In this document: positions 39,391-52,200 of the stretch, in pieces
Position numbering within the stretch: position 1 is the stretch's first letter
Layout of the letters: every line of letters starts with the position of its first letter
Made by a program: the position numbers and the translations under genes
The notes under the pieces: generated by a model
The model's input: the letters and a program-made list of their open reading frames with translations, nothing else
What the model was told of the DNA's origin: nothing
Database searches by the model: none
Source: Chaetorhynchus papuensis
Taxonomy: Eukaryota; Chordata; Aves; Passeriformes; Rhipiduridae
Assembly (NCBI GenBank): GCA_013396525.1
Contig: VWYX01000208.1
Location: 431,611 to 495,610 of the forward strand
Length of the DNA: 64,000 nt
Direction of reading: 5' to 3'

Positions 39391-41390
39391 TTCAAACAAA
39401 GGAGAAAGTACTAACATTTTCCATGAGCAAGATCAATGTACTTTACAACATAATAAACTGCTTTATCAGCTAAGTCTCTTTAGCCACCACAAAAAGTGGC
39501 TTGTACCTGGACAGCGCATCTGGCAACAGAATCAGGCAAACAAATTACTCTAGGAGATTAATTGACGGCAAACTAAGGCCTTTAATAGAGTTTCTTTCAA
39601 CAGACAAAACACAATGCAGGCATGCCTTTTAAAAAAGTCAGCAATCAACACTACTCCAGAGTCAGCCAAGTTTTGTAGTTACTGTTGTACACTGCAGGTG
39701 AGGAAAACCCACTTACGCATTTTGCTGTCATTCCCATTGATGGTCTCCTGCTTGAAGTGAGAAATCAGTTTTCATCTCTCTTTGAGAGGTTACCAGCCCT
39801 TGAAACATAGAGGTATTTTCTTCTACTTACAACTAACTTAAAAATGCATTTTAGAAGCAGGTTAACATTTGATGCTAAAAGCATCCATGTTTAAGAGTGC
39901 TATTAGATCGCTGATGACAGGTATTCAATTAACAGAAAATATATGCCTAATATATTAATAAAATGAAGAGCTATTAAGCAGATACTCCAGAACTAGTATA
40001 TAAACCTAATTATGTTACGCAGCAAAAGCCATTTTTATTAGAAAAAGACAGGACAGCATATGCTGTTTTGTTACTTTGGCTTCATTTTCAATGTACAACT
40101 CCCACTACCAGTTGGAATTTCAATGCAAGTTTTTAGCCAGATGAGACTCTTGTTTACAGCCATAGCAGAGTCAGCTTTAGCTATTCTTGCTTGGTGACAC
40201 TTCTGATTGATTTCTGTTCAAATATTTCTGAATCACCCAAATTCCTCAGAAGAAATCTTATCTATGAAAGGATTAGTCTTGCAACTTAGCTATTTGTAGT
40301 GGTCCAAACTTGTACTACTTCGCAATATACCTCTAGCAATCTAATTCATATTCTGCCATGCATATGTCAGATGGTACAATTCCTTGTAAGAGATGAGACA
40401 GAAACTTGTGATCCTCCCTAAGATGTGGGTGTTCTGATACATCACCACTTAAACCAAAGGGCATCCACACTAAGGCTGTCATATTTTTATTACCACAAAC
40501 CATGAAGATTATACACTTGTCAAGTAGCCAAGACTGAGATAATTATTGCTGTTCTAATAGGCAGCAAAGGGTGCCAGCATGTTTTACACAAGAGATATTC
40601 TATGAAGAGCTATTTATAACAAACAAAATTTGGGCTTTCAGAAAAATGCAGTTCTCAAAAACCAAAATGTCTATTTATATACACAATATGAAGCAAAACT
40701 AATGAAAACATATTTTAAACAGCTTCTTTACATAAGAATGCAATTTGCAGCTACCTCTGGACTCAGGGAAAGCCAATGAGGAAAAACGTCACATTTCCTG
40801 GGATGGATCCCCTGGGACATAGGTGTATGGTACATGGCCCACACACCTGCATGCTTATCAGGATGCATCTCATTAACTTTCCTGAAATAAAGAAACAATG
40901 CCATGAAAAAATCCACCTGACCTCCTGAATATAGCCAGTAAGTTTTTCCAGGTGATAATGACATTTTTCCTACGAGGTCAGCTTCAAGGACAGTAGGACA
41001 GGTATTTCTCTGTGAAGTGCTCAATGCCCCACAGAAAACACAGTTAAAACACCCTGGTGCATCTTTGTGTAATCAAAGTGATCAAGCTCTTTTGCTGCTT
41101 CCCTACCCTTCCTTCTAATTTCTTACATCAGTCACAAAGCATGATCAAACACTTGATTTATTGTAAGGCTCAGTTTTTGCAAAGGACGAAAGTACAAATT
41201 TGATTGATTCCAGGTCACAATTAACTAGGAAAAGGTAATTCCAATTTTCAACAATTGCTTTTTTTCTATCAGTTATAATGTGCTTCAAAATTTTTCTCAC
41301 CAAAATATGAAGCTAATCACATACATGGATCAAAAAATGATGCATACCTTCTTCGCACTCGTGTCCACTGACAAGACCAGCTCTTAGGAA

Positions 41391-42870
41391 TCTCTGACCA
41401 AGGAGACCACAGTAAGGAATTTTGCAAGGAAAACTTTCTCCTGGTCAAGAAGGACTGGGTTAGAAAACACCTAGGTAAAGCTGACATCCAGAGGTCCAGG
41501 GGCCCTAATGGAATGCATCCATGAATGCTGAGAGAGCTGGCAGACACCATTGTGGGGCTGCTCATGATCATCTTTGAAAGGTCGTAGAAATCAGGAGAGG
41601 TGCCTGAGGACTGGAAGAAAGCAAATGTCACTCCAGTCTCCAAAGCAAAGGTAAATCATGCATGACCAACTCGATTGCCTCTACCATGAAACAAGTAAAT
41701 GGATGGATGAGGGAAGAGCAGTGGATATTGTCTACCTCGACTTTAACAAAGATTTCAACACTGTCTCTCACAACATCCTCATAGACAAACTCAGGAAGTG
41801 TGGACTGGATGAGTGGACAGAGAGGTGGATTGAGAACTGGCTGAACAGCAGATCCCAGAGAGTCATAGTGACTGTCACAGGGTCTAGTTGGAGGCCTGTC
41901 TCTAGTGGTGGGCCCCAGGGTTCAATACTGGTCCAGTATTGTTTAATTTAGTCATCAATGACTGGTAAGAAGGGGCAGATGCCTCCTCAGTGAGTTCAGT
42001 GATGACACCAAGCTGTGAGGAGTGGCCGATACCCCAGAGGGCCGTGCAGCCCTTCAAAAGGGCCTCGACAGGGTGGAGAGATGGGCACAGAAGAACCTTC
42101 TGAAATTCAGCAAAGGCAAATGCAGGGTCCTGCACATGAGGAACAACCCTGGGTACCACAACAGGCTGGGGGCTGCTAGGAAGCAGCTCTGTGGAGAAAG
42201 ACATCGGGGTCCTGGTGGACAACAAGCTGTCCATGAGCCAGCAGTGTGCCCTTGTGGCCCAGAAGGCCAGTGGTGTCCTGGGGTGCATTAGGAAAAGCAT
42301 TGACAGCAGATTGAGAGAGGTGATCCTGCCCCTCTAGTCAGCCCTGGTGAGGTGTATCTGGAATGCTGTGCCCAGTTCTGGGCTCTGCAGTACAGGGGAG
42401 ACATGGAGCTCCTGGAGCAGGTCCATAGGAGGGGAATGAAGATAATTAAGGGACTGGACCATGTCTTACCAGGGAAGACTGGAGTAGCTGGGCCTGTTCA
42501 GCCCAGAGAAGATATTAATGACAGCAGATCCCGCATTAATGTGTTTATGTATTCGAAGGGAGAGTGTCAAGAGGATGGAGCCAGGCTCTTCAGAGTGGTG
42601 CTGAGCAATAGGTCAAGAGGCAATGGGTAGAAGCTGATGCACAGGAAGTTCCACCTGAACATAAGAAAGAATTTCTTTACTGTGCAGGTGACTGAACACT
42701 GGAACAGATTGCCTAGAGAGGCTGTGGAGTCTCCCTCACGGGGGATGTTCAAGAATGTCTGGGCACAATCCTGTGCTGTGTGCTCTGGGATGACCCTGCT
42801 TGAGCAGGGAGGTTGGACCAGATGACCTACTGAGGTTCCTTCCAACCTGACCCATTCTCTGACTCTGTGA
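41391..42870 (+). mobile_element. CR1 retrotransposon, longest copy here, with internal deletion
   Basis: This is about 1.5 kb of CR1 ORF2 plus 3' UTR. It starts in the segment before the RT (KENFLLVKKDW, then ELADTIV and GEVPEDWKKANVTPVS). It jumps near 41650 directly to the DEGRAVDIVYLDFNKDFNTVSHN palm motif region (41658-41951), then VADTPEGRAALQKGLDRVERW (42022-42291), the RPHLEY-like region with frame changes, and YSKGECQEDGARLF. The 3' UTR ends GGTTCCTTCCAACCTGACCC and an ATTCTCTGACTCTGTGA tail. Between KANVTPVS and DEGRAVD roughly 60-70 residues of a normal CR1 RT are missing. Frame shifts and stops make it inactive. Confidence 0.94.
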
Positions 42871-45800
42871 ACTACAAGTATTTTAAAGGCCAGGCTTACT
42901 GAAACCCACGCAGGATGTTTTACAGTTCTGACAGTTTCTTCTCCTACACAGTCAATAGGTACAGCTGAAAGCCAACAAGGTTCAAACACTTCACAAGTTA
43001 CTACTTATTAATTATTGTGTACTATATGTATATAACCAGTCTACTCCAAATGGGAAATAAAATGCATGTCTGAACTCAGCAGCTGTAACAGACTAAGTGT
43101 TCAGAAACTATTATTTACCATGGCTTTGCACAAAGCCAGTAACATGCAAAGCTCTGGTAATACAATCATTTGAAACTGAATGCCCATACCTGTTGATTAG
43201 CTCATCTTCTCAGACTACAAAACCTTGCACATAATTTTATCAGCAAATGAAGAAAACTATAATACTTTTCCTAACTTAAGAAGTTGTTCTTCAGATTTTC
43301 TTATCAACAAGCTTGAATGACCAAAAGTTGCTAGCAGACCTGATATGACCAGAACCAGAAGACAGAACCTCAGAACACAGCATTTTATCTTACTCTTCAG
43401 GCAGATATAGATGAAGATACTAAAAGAAGATTAATAAATAAATGTGCCTGCTCCTTAACAGGGACAGACATATTCCATTTAGTATTTTAGCTTTCCCGAA
43501 GTATATGTGTCTTTTCTACCCTGGTTGAATACTTCCTGTGCAAACTTTAAGTAACACATTTAAATTATTTTCTTCCTCTGCATCTGTTTTTGAAGTGGCG
43601 ACTAGGGAGGAGGGTGTGACAGCAACAACACAATGTTTTATGAGATCATGACCTTGGAAAAATTAAATTAATGTGAATTTATAGAATGGATAATTATTTT
43701 TCTGGGACTCAAGTCAAAACATTTTTCTTTGTAAAGATTTTAATCAGCTTTAAAAGAAAAGCCTACCTGTTAGTAAACTAGGTCCCCATTTCATTTAAAG
43801 AAATTGCATTTTGCCTACACATTTAACTTCAGAAGTAAAGTTACTTTACCTGCACAGTTCAGTTTCTGGGAAGTCTACTGGCCAAGCAAGCCAAAACACT
43901 CTTGTAAATTAATGCAAAGAACCCCAAGTACCATTCAAAAATTGAAGAGTTCAAGCTATTTAATTCAGCCCCCTCTTTCCACACAAAGGGATTTTAAAAG
44001 TAGGGTTTGGGTTTGTTCAGTTTGGTTTGTTTGTTTTTTTTTTAAAGCCTTCCAATAAAGTGAAAACTGACAGAATACACAGCATCATAAGGTGTATCTA
44101 CCAAACCCACAGCAATGAGTTGGATTCTAAAACATCAACAGAATATGTCTTGTATCTTCCCTAGAGTCATTCTAGAGGTAGAACAAAATAACTGTGTTTT
44201 GATTTCCTTCACAACTTTAGAGATGACACTGTTAGTACGGCTCATCAGTACACTGAGGGAGGCTCTCGGGACTAACTGCTAACATTGTCCCTACAGGTCT
44301 TAAACAAACCAAAGTGAGCTGACTCTGCCTGAACTCTGAGCTTGCTGGATAAATGCCAGAATAGATCCAAATACCCATGACACACCCATGACACACCCAT
44401 GACTAGTGTTAGGGCCTGCTTCCGCTACACAGAATTGCACAAGGACTGAAGAATCTTTGCAACTAGAAAAAAAGTGACAGATTCTTGTCTATAAAGGTTA
44501 AAAATTGAGAAAAAAAAGTGTAAATTGTAAGTATGCATAAACAAAAATGCCTCAAATTTGTGTTTTGTCTTCAACACACATGATGTTAAGCCTGGTAGCC
44601 TAATTTTCTCCTCTTCCTTGTGACATGTCAGTTAAACTACTCAACCCTGTCCTTCCATTGCATCCTCTGGAGAAACAAGTAGCAGCAGCAATAAATACCA
44701 CATGCAAGCAGCAGGTTATCTAAGAGGATGTGCCACAGCCTATGCTTCCAGTCTCTGCCACCAGCACAGTCTTTTGCAGAAATGTTCAACCTCCCTACAT
44801 CACTAGACATGCTCTCTGTATATATACCTGAGACATGACTCCTCCATTACCTCTGAACGGAATATGCAGCTGCCTCAGCCTGCTGCAACCTTGTTTTGCA
44901 TTTCTGAGCCACTAAAGGCCTCATGCTTCTCAGTTATATTACATACACACTACTGAAGAAAAAAACATTGTCTCAAGATAAGGCCTGAGAGATGGATAAC
45001 CTACTAGTCATTTACTGGAACTAGAAATAGAGCACCATTTTGTCTTACTCTCTTTCCTTTATAAAGATTGTATTTTTACTGCAACAAGTTCTCATAGCTA
45101 TTTACCCTTACCAAAACAGTTCATTTCCATATTTTGTTCCTCTTTCGAAACTCCTAACCATCCTTGATATAAAATTGTATCAGAACTTCACAACCATGTA
45201 AGTCTTCAAGGGCTGGATGAACACCTCCATATAAGCAATCTAGAATTCTCCTTATTCAGGTCACTTTGTCTTCTGTTTCCCTCAGGTTCAAAGAATGGTC
45301 AGGTGTACCACCTCCTTGCTGACCAGATATCACTTTTGCCTGATGGTAACAAAGTCTGTCACACCAGCAGAATACAGCATGAAATAGCAGAATCCTAACA
45401 TTTTAACCTTAATTCAGCTGCAAAAGCCATGGTGATTGATGCAGTGACCCATCTCTCCTTTCCTAATGGAAAAAAATAGAGTACCCAGCTACTACTACAA
45501 TAACAGAAGTATAAGAACTGCAGCTAGTAAACAGAACCTGCGCTATGATGAGTTTATTTCTGTCTTCTAAGCCTTACAAAGACTGTCTAAAAGCTTTTCA
45601 CTGTAGATAGCTGAATGATAGGAGATGAGTGTCCAAAGACGCCATCACCACTTTTCAAGATCTGTGATGATTCAGACTCAGTATTCAAGACTAGTGTTGC
45701 ATTCAGTGGCTCTTCAGCTACTCTGACAATCAGAACTAGAACTAGCAAACCTCTTCCTTCAGAGAAAAGTTCAGCTCTCACAAATTCGCATGATAGACTT

Positions 45801-47681
45801 TTGGGAACCTTCTCAGCAGGTCAACAGTCCTTCAGATGGCTTGCTTTTAATTTGGAACCAAACTCTCCACTGACTCACTGAAATGCCATGTTCCCCAACC
45901 CAGGCTTCACAAAGATTCATTTAACTAACTTTAACAGTCTGAGTTTAAATCAGGAGATGGTGCAGACATAAAACCAGTGCCACAACTTAGCAGCTCACAT
46001 TGTTAATTTATATGATGGATTCAGACCACATTTATCCAGTCATTCAGAACTCAAGAGTCCTTGTGACACAGTCAAAGCTGAGCAACCTTGTTTCTCAACA
46101 GTGGCTCATTTTTGAAAATGCGGTCCCAACAACTTCAGCAGTCTCAACATAAATATTCTCTAATTCAGTTTATGCTTATCCCACTCCTTTAAACAAACAA
46201 AGCAGACCTCATGTTCATGCCATCTACCAACTTCTGTAACAGATTAGCATCAAATACCTAAAACAAAGTTGGACAAGTATGTCTGAATCACTTGGAAACT
46301 TTAAGATCACAGGACTGAAACTTTGTCATACCAATTATGTAAAGCCACTGGAAAGAAATCCATGCATTTTTGCAAGCAGGCAAAGCAGGCTTTTCATAGA
46401 ACAAAAGGAGCCTTGTCTTTTTCTGTTATGCGACAACTCCTAATTAAAATCAATGATTTTTTATTGTTGGCCCAGATAATCTTGTTTGCATAGCTGCAAC
46501 TTCTTAAAACAGAAATCTGAATGTTATTAGGAAAAGACATCCATTGACAGTACAGCAGACCTTGAAGAAAAGTGGCATTGCTTGATGTTAACACCTGATT
46601 AACCCTGGAGGCAGTTCTGCAAATGTTAAACAGTATAGAATACACTAAAGAGCGAAAGAAATTTAATTTTAATGTATTTATAGAATTGTACCAAGAGTAC
46701 CCATAAAGCCATGCTGTGATCTTTTCCTTGAGCTTGTGCTAATTGATGACCAGTAGAAAGCATTCAAAGTGGGAGAAAAGAGAGAGTGGGAAATTATTTT
46801 TAACCACACTCTGTATCAAGCACACTGTTTCATGGACAGCTGAGTAATATTACATTTCAACATTTCATGCAGAAAAAACTCATAAAAAAAGTTTCTTACC
46901 ACAGTGACATTTCTCTAAAATGATTCACTTGTGATCTTGAACTTTGTAACTATGAGAATTAATTCTCAAGAGCTGAGTACTAATGGAATAAAATTGCTAT
47001 ATATCCATAAAAACAATGGTAAGAAAATATCGAACCTAAATTGAATCAGTCTTTAATTGACAGGAAAAATAATCATTCTGAGTGGATAAAACTGGTATCA
47101 GAAAACAATCACCAGGTGGCTATAGCAACATTTAGCAAACCCTGATGCATCTAACAGACCTCTGCAGTTCTAGACACAACAGTCACAGCATCCTCACTAG
47201 CTCCTCTTTCTGAATTTCCTTTTCTTAATTAGTCCAGCACTCTACACAGACACAGACTGAACCTTCTCAGTGACTAGCTCTAAAAAGACCACCCTGTTTC
47301 CATGCACCCTGTTCAGAAAGGTTTGTTCAGCAGTTATTCAAACCCTGTTAGCCCAAGATGAACAGGAACCGTGTTTCTGTGACAGAGCACTCCAACGCAC
47401 TGGCTGTATTTGGAAATATCCTTGTTCAAGGTGCCTATTTCAACCACTTACAGGGAGGGTCTACCACGATCACGTTCTCAACAGTGCTTAATCCTTATCT
47501 GGTCCAAGTTCTTCGGAAACCTACCCTACAAGTATGTATCTGTAAAAGCAAACAAGCTTTTAGCATCTGCTAAATGCCACCCCAGCTAATTGGGACTGTA
47601 ATGACAATAAACAGAATAGCTTCAGGGATCAGAGTGAATCAAGATGAATCTTGTCTTCTCAGTGTTTGGACTACTGTGCTT
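42871..47681. other. Intron stretch without recognised elements
   Basis: Only the ACCCATGACAC tandem repeat at 44373 and a short T run near 44033 stand out. Confidence 0.6.
44373..44403. repeat. Short tandem repeat ACCCATGACAC, about 3 copies
   Basis: Three head-to-tail copies of an 11-bp unit, the last one incomplete. Probably polymorphic; no function is suggested. Confidence 0.85.
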
Positions 47682-47830
47682 GAGGCTCAGGAGAGACCCT
47701 GCTGCTCTCTACGACTTCCAAAAGGAAGCTGTAATGAAGTGGGGGTTGTTCTCTTCTCCCAAGTGCTGGGTAAACAGTTGGACTCTGTGATCCTAAAGGC
47801 CTTTTCCAACCTAAATGGTTCTGTGATTCC
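47682..47830 (+). mobile_element. CR1 fragment with internal deletion
   Basis: The left part (GGCTCAGGAGAGACC to TCTCTTCTCCCAAGTG) matches the CR1 region encoding the end of ORF2. It then joins, near 47766, to the extreme 3' end (TTGGACTCTGTGATCCTAAA, CCTTTTCCAACCTAAATGG). Roughly 150-200 bp of a usual CR1 3' part are missing between them. Short and degraded, plus strand. Confidence 0.8.
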
Positions 47831-50800
47831 AGACATGTCATAGAAATCAATGGAATCACTGAATTGTGCATGATTCTGCCTGGACGAATCTCACTCAAGC
47901 CTACAAGACTATCGCTTTGCAACTTACCTTTTAAAACAGAACCAGTCCCTTCTCTTGAGTCCTTTAAGCATTAAGTCAGTAATAATATCTTATACTAAAT
48001 CTGAATAATGAAAAAAATGGCAAAGAGTACTTCAGGATGTACAAATGCTTCAGCATGCATTTGTGTTCGTCTTTCAATGTATTTAAACATATGTAGTGCA
48101 AAACACTAAACAAATTCAGTGCAAAAATGTGGCATTTTTCCATTTCCTAACTACTCAATACAAATAATCCAGTGATTGTTCTACACAGCTTAATGCTCAA
48201 CACTCATTTTTAAAGCCTATGTTCACAGATATACCATAAGACTCAGATGTCTGGGAAGTTTTCCACAGAAAACCAGAAGCATTAATTAAACTCCTAATCC
48301 TTAGGAAATCAGTGTCAATCACCTGAATAAAGCCAACAGCATGTTTACTTTTACTTAAAACTGTATTTCCTTTCTGAAGGAGTAACATTGCAATGGAACA
48401 GCACAATCTATTAACGAGTTCCCTCTACTTCTCTCTTCCTTTCTTTAAAACAAAATCTTGTTTTCTGGGAAAAGTCCCTGTCTGTTTCTCTTGTAACTGT
48501 ATCATAACTTGTATTTTCTGTTTTCTCATCAGATATTGTCAGCCTTTTCTATCGATAAATGGAAAGTTTCTGTCAGAAAGTTTCAAGAGCCCAATTCACA
48601 GAAAAACAACAGGATGAAATAAATCTATCAGGATTATTTTCCACTTTGCCCTAGTTACCTCAGTATGGAAGGAACAAATGCATTTTGAGTTTTTGACCTT
48701 AAGAACGCTTGTCTTTAAGTTTTGATCAGAATATCCTGATTGTCAGATGTTTATATGTGCTGGTATTTGATTACTAATCACCCTTCAACATTTTTATCTT
48801 CCAGAATCAAAGAAGACAGCCCATCCAGAACAAGCAGGAACTAAAGAGTAGAGTATTGCTTGCAGCTTTAGTTTATTGCCCCAAATTTTTGGTTACATAG
48901 ATAAAGAGATACAACTTCAGATGCAGCAAAACAAATGCTGAGGTCACCTGACTCTGATTTTAACTATAAGAATGGTTCTGATTTTAACCATAAGCATATC
49001 AAGTACTGGAGTCCTAGCTGTTCTGCAAGTCTCTTCTGAACTTTATTATTTCATCATCACAGAACGATAATAGAGAAGAACAGAATTACGTTACAAAGTC
49101 CAGCTTATGAAGTTCAGTTGTGTATCTGATTTCGCATTGTTTCTAATATTGTTACAACAATACAACTTAGCAGTAACCCTCACCTTAAAAATGACTGACA
49201 CCTTGTAAAGCTCGCTGGTGTAAAGCTCACTGATGCACCACAGCAATCCACTGGGACACACAGCACAGTACATAATAATCCACTTTCAATATGCAGCAGT
49301 ACAGAGACAAGCAACGCTGACAAAAAAAATATACTGACATGATAAGTATATTGACTAGCACCCATTGCAATTCATGCTCAATGAGAAGATTGTCTCTTGC
49401 ACACTGTTAGAAACCATCAACACATGCAGTGTTTACACAGTGATTAGTGTGTGATGGCACTGAGGTGACTGGTGTAACTGCCTGCCTTTGATAATGTAAT
49501 CTATCATGATATCCTTGGCAGGATGTCTTGACAGATTGCATTATGATAGTTCCTCCCAATGACTTACTACTTCTGCTACATTCTTCACAGTAAATCTGGT
49601 TCATTAATATAATAGATGTGTATTTGGCATTTTTCCTTCCCTTTTCCTGCTTGGACTGCCTCTGACTAGTCTGCAAACTGCAGTGGACATAGAGATTATT
49701 ACTTTATAATGATTTTAGAGAAAGAGGCATGCTACACCTACAACCAGAAAATAAATTATAAAAAGACCCTAGATGAGCAAATAAAGATTATAAATGGATT
49801 GTTTTGATTTTGCACTTAAAAGCACACATTCACAGAGGTTTGGTGAAGAGTTTCAGACTTCTTTTGCATAATTTTTTGTTAATTAGGAAATCATTCTCCA
49901 TTATCATCTTGCCCAAAATGTTCTCTCCTCATTTAAAAATCTCTGTTTAAAACCTTACATGGCATGGATATGATTGCAAATTTCACTGCTTGGTGAAAAA
50001 GGTATGATGTTTGACTGAAGTAAATTTTCTAAATATATACAGAGACCATGCTGCTGGACATTAGGAGGACAAATACATTTTTCCAAATTCACACCATTTG
50101 TGAAATGGTAAAGAAATAAAGCAGCAAGTTCTTTGACTCAAACCATGCTAAAGAATGCCATTTCTGCTTGCTTATCCCAAGAAAGCAGGCCTGTGCTCCA
50201 GATTTACACATTATGAGAGTTATAACATCACCCTCAGTATTTCTGCATTTCATTACAATCCTTAACATGAAAGGAAGATAGGTATGTGCTGCTTCTGATA
50301 TGCAAACTTCTTGGTGCTATCCAGCAAGGCTTGCTTAAGCTCAATAAAATTAATCACACTTCAATGTTTAAAAAGCAATCACTCTTTGAGAAGGTGATAC
50401 AGAAACCTCTTACTTTTTGGTGACACAGCAGGATTTGGCATGCACTTCAGTTTTGGTTTAGTAATCTCAAAAACTTTATCATATGAAATACCTTATCCAC
50501 TTACACATATTTATCATCAGTGCATGATGATTCCTTCAAAGCTAAGGACTCCTCAAGGAGGCTTTATAATCAGGAGGTCACTGTAAGCACCCTTCCAGAA
50601 CAGGGAGGGCAGGGAGTATAGAGTGTTACCAACACAATGTTTTCCCCAGTATTACAGGATCCTTCATCATAATTCTTCTATTAGAAAGACCCTGGGCACT
50701 TGGATTTGCTTTTTTTCAGTGTTCTTTCATCATTCCTGACCCCTTTCTTCATCCTGTTGTCTGTCCTTACTCATCGGCTGATGTCTGCCTCCATATCTTT

Positions 50801-52200
50801 AATTACACGTGATACTCCCTTGAAAAATCACTTTCTTGACTCATAATAATTCTTTTTTTTTTGCCTCATTCTCTCTCTTCAATAAAGGTGATGAGAAATC
50901 CTTAAGGAGGAACTAAAATTAATGGTAAACCCTGACCCAATATATCTGGAGAGCAGAAAAAGAATATTATGGAATTTAAAAAAATGTTCAGAGAGCAGAG
51001 AGCCTGAGTTAAGGCTCTGGTGTGACAAAAGGGAAGGATAAAAAGCCTTTCTAGTGTCATGACACAATCTCTACCAGGTCCTTTAAATTCAGGAGAGAAA
51101 TCTGGAAAGATATCCACTCTATCCTGAAGGACACTGGCCCTTTGAAGAAACAAAAGTAAAAGAAAGAAACCTTTTCTATTTACTGTACAAGCAAATATCT
51201 ACATCATGATAAAAAAATTGTACAACAAGGCATGCACTGATATAGACTCCAAGCACCAATTTATATTTCACAGCATGTAAATGTATCTTTTTTAATCAGT
51301 GTTTATTCCTAGAAATTATATGTTCATCATTTTGTTAGTTTATGCTGGGGACTCAAAACTGCACTGGTGAGGTTGCTTTCTGATGACGCTAAATAAGCAC
51401 TTAGTAAGGTTAAGCTTATTGCCATCCACCATACAGACCATATGTGAGGCAATTCAAGAATCTGAGTTACAGAGATTATAGATGGTGCACTGGAGACTAA
51501 GCATAAACTGATTCTTAACAGCCAGATTATTAACCCATGTGACTACCTATGTGCTAGACTGACCTGCAGTGACCCTAAGAAAAACAGGAAGAAAAACATG
51601 ACTTCGGGGGTTGAATGCTCACTGCTAGAATCTGTGAACAGAAAAATTAGTATGGGATTTGTTCCTAATGTATTCATGGAAAGAGGTATGTGGGTTTGTT
51701 TTTTGCTAGTAGTAGAACAAACAACTGCCTTAAAAATGTCCAGCTCTTCTCGGTTTCTTGTGGTAACATTATGCAAGGTCTTGAAAATTCCTCAAGCCAA
51801 AAAGGTGTAACATGATGCAAGAATATTTCAGGATAAATGGTGACATTTATTCTGCAGCACTTTTCCTGCATGTACCCTTCATGCAAGTACTTAAGTACTG
51901 ATTGTGCTTCAGTTTTGCTTTATGAAGGTTTACCATGCCACTTGTTGCAGTCTACAGTAAAATTTTATAAATGTAGAAAATAGAACATTTCGTCTAATCT
52001 TATCTGTTGGTATATATCAAATTAAAGAACACCTTTCCTTTCTGTTTAGGTGGGAAGATGGAACAGTCTTTCATTCTCACAGACTAGTTTAAAAAGTACA
52101 CCATTAAATAGAAGAACCAAAGGCAGAATTACAACTTCACTGTATTTTCTTAAGCAATAGAGAGCCTTTAGTTGGTAAGAAAGACGGAACTCAGACTTAC
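47831..52200. other. Intron stretch directly downstream of the zinc-finger exon
   Basis: Unique AT-rich sequence up to the GTAAGT donor at 52200. I see no repeat family and no further GLIS3 exon. Confidence 0.6.
52195..52200 (-). other. GLIS3: Splice donor GTAAGT after the zinc-finger exon
   Basis: The minus strand reads AAATGCACG|GTAAGT. The match to the U1 consensus over positions +1 to +6 is perfect. The exon ends on a codon boundary (phase 0), directly after the first cysteine and following threonine of zinc finger 3, so the next exon must supply the rest of that finger. Confidence 0.93.

Larger units (their letters stand above)
35273..41390. other. Intron stretch without recognised genes
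   Basis: Unique-looking AT-rich DNA between the solo LTR and the long CR1. It includes the CCTAAAAACC repeat at 36690 and the candidate regulatory stretch at 39210-39390. Confidence 0.6.
1..52200 (-). other. GLIS3: 5' part of a very large GLIS3 intron (at least 52.2 kb)
   Basis: Everything left of the zinc-finger exon is read as intron, because the exon ends at a strong GTAAGT donor and the next GLIS3 exon should continue with the rest of finger 3, which I did not find on the minus strand. The open frames in this stretch are short and outside the transposons match nothing I recognise. The intron carries six CR1 pieces, a solo LTR, simple repeats and small duplications listed separately. Large introns are usual at this locus in vertebrates. 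A small unrecognised alternative exon cannot be excluded by eye. Confidence 0.85.

Noticed and set aside
40728..41024. 98-codon minus-strand frame with globular-looking composition
   Set aside because: No recognisable motif and no exon-like boundaries.
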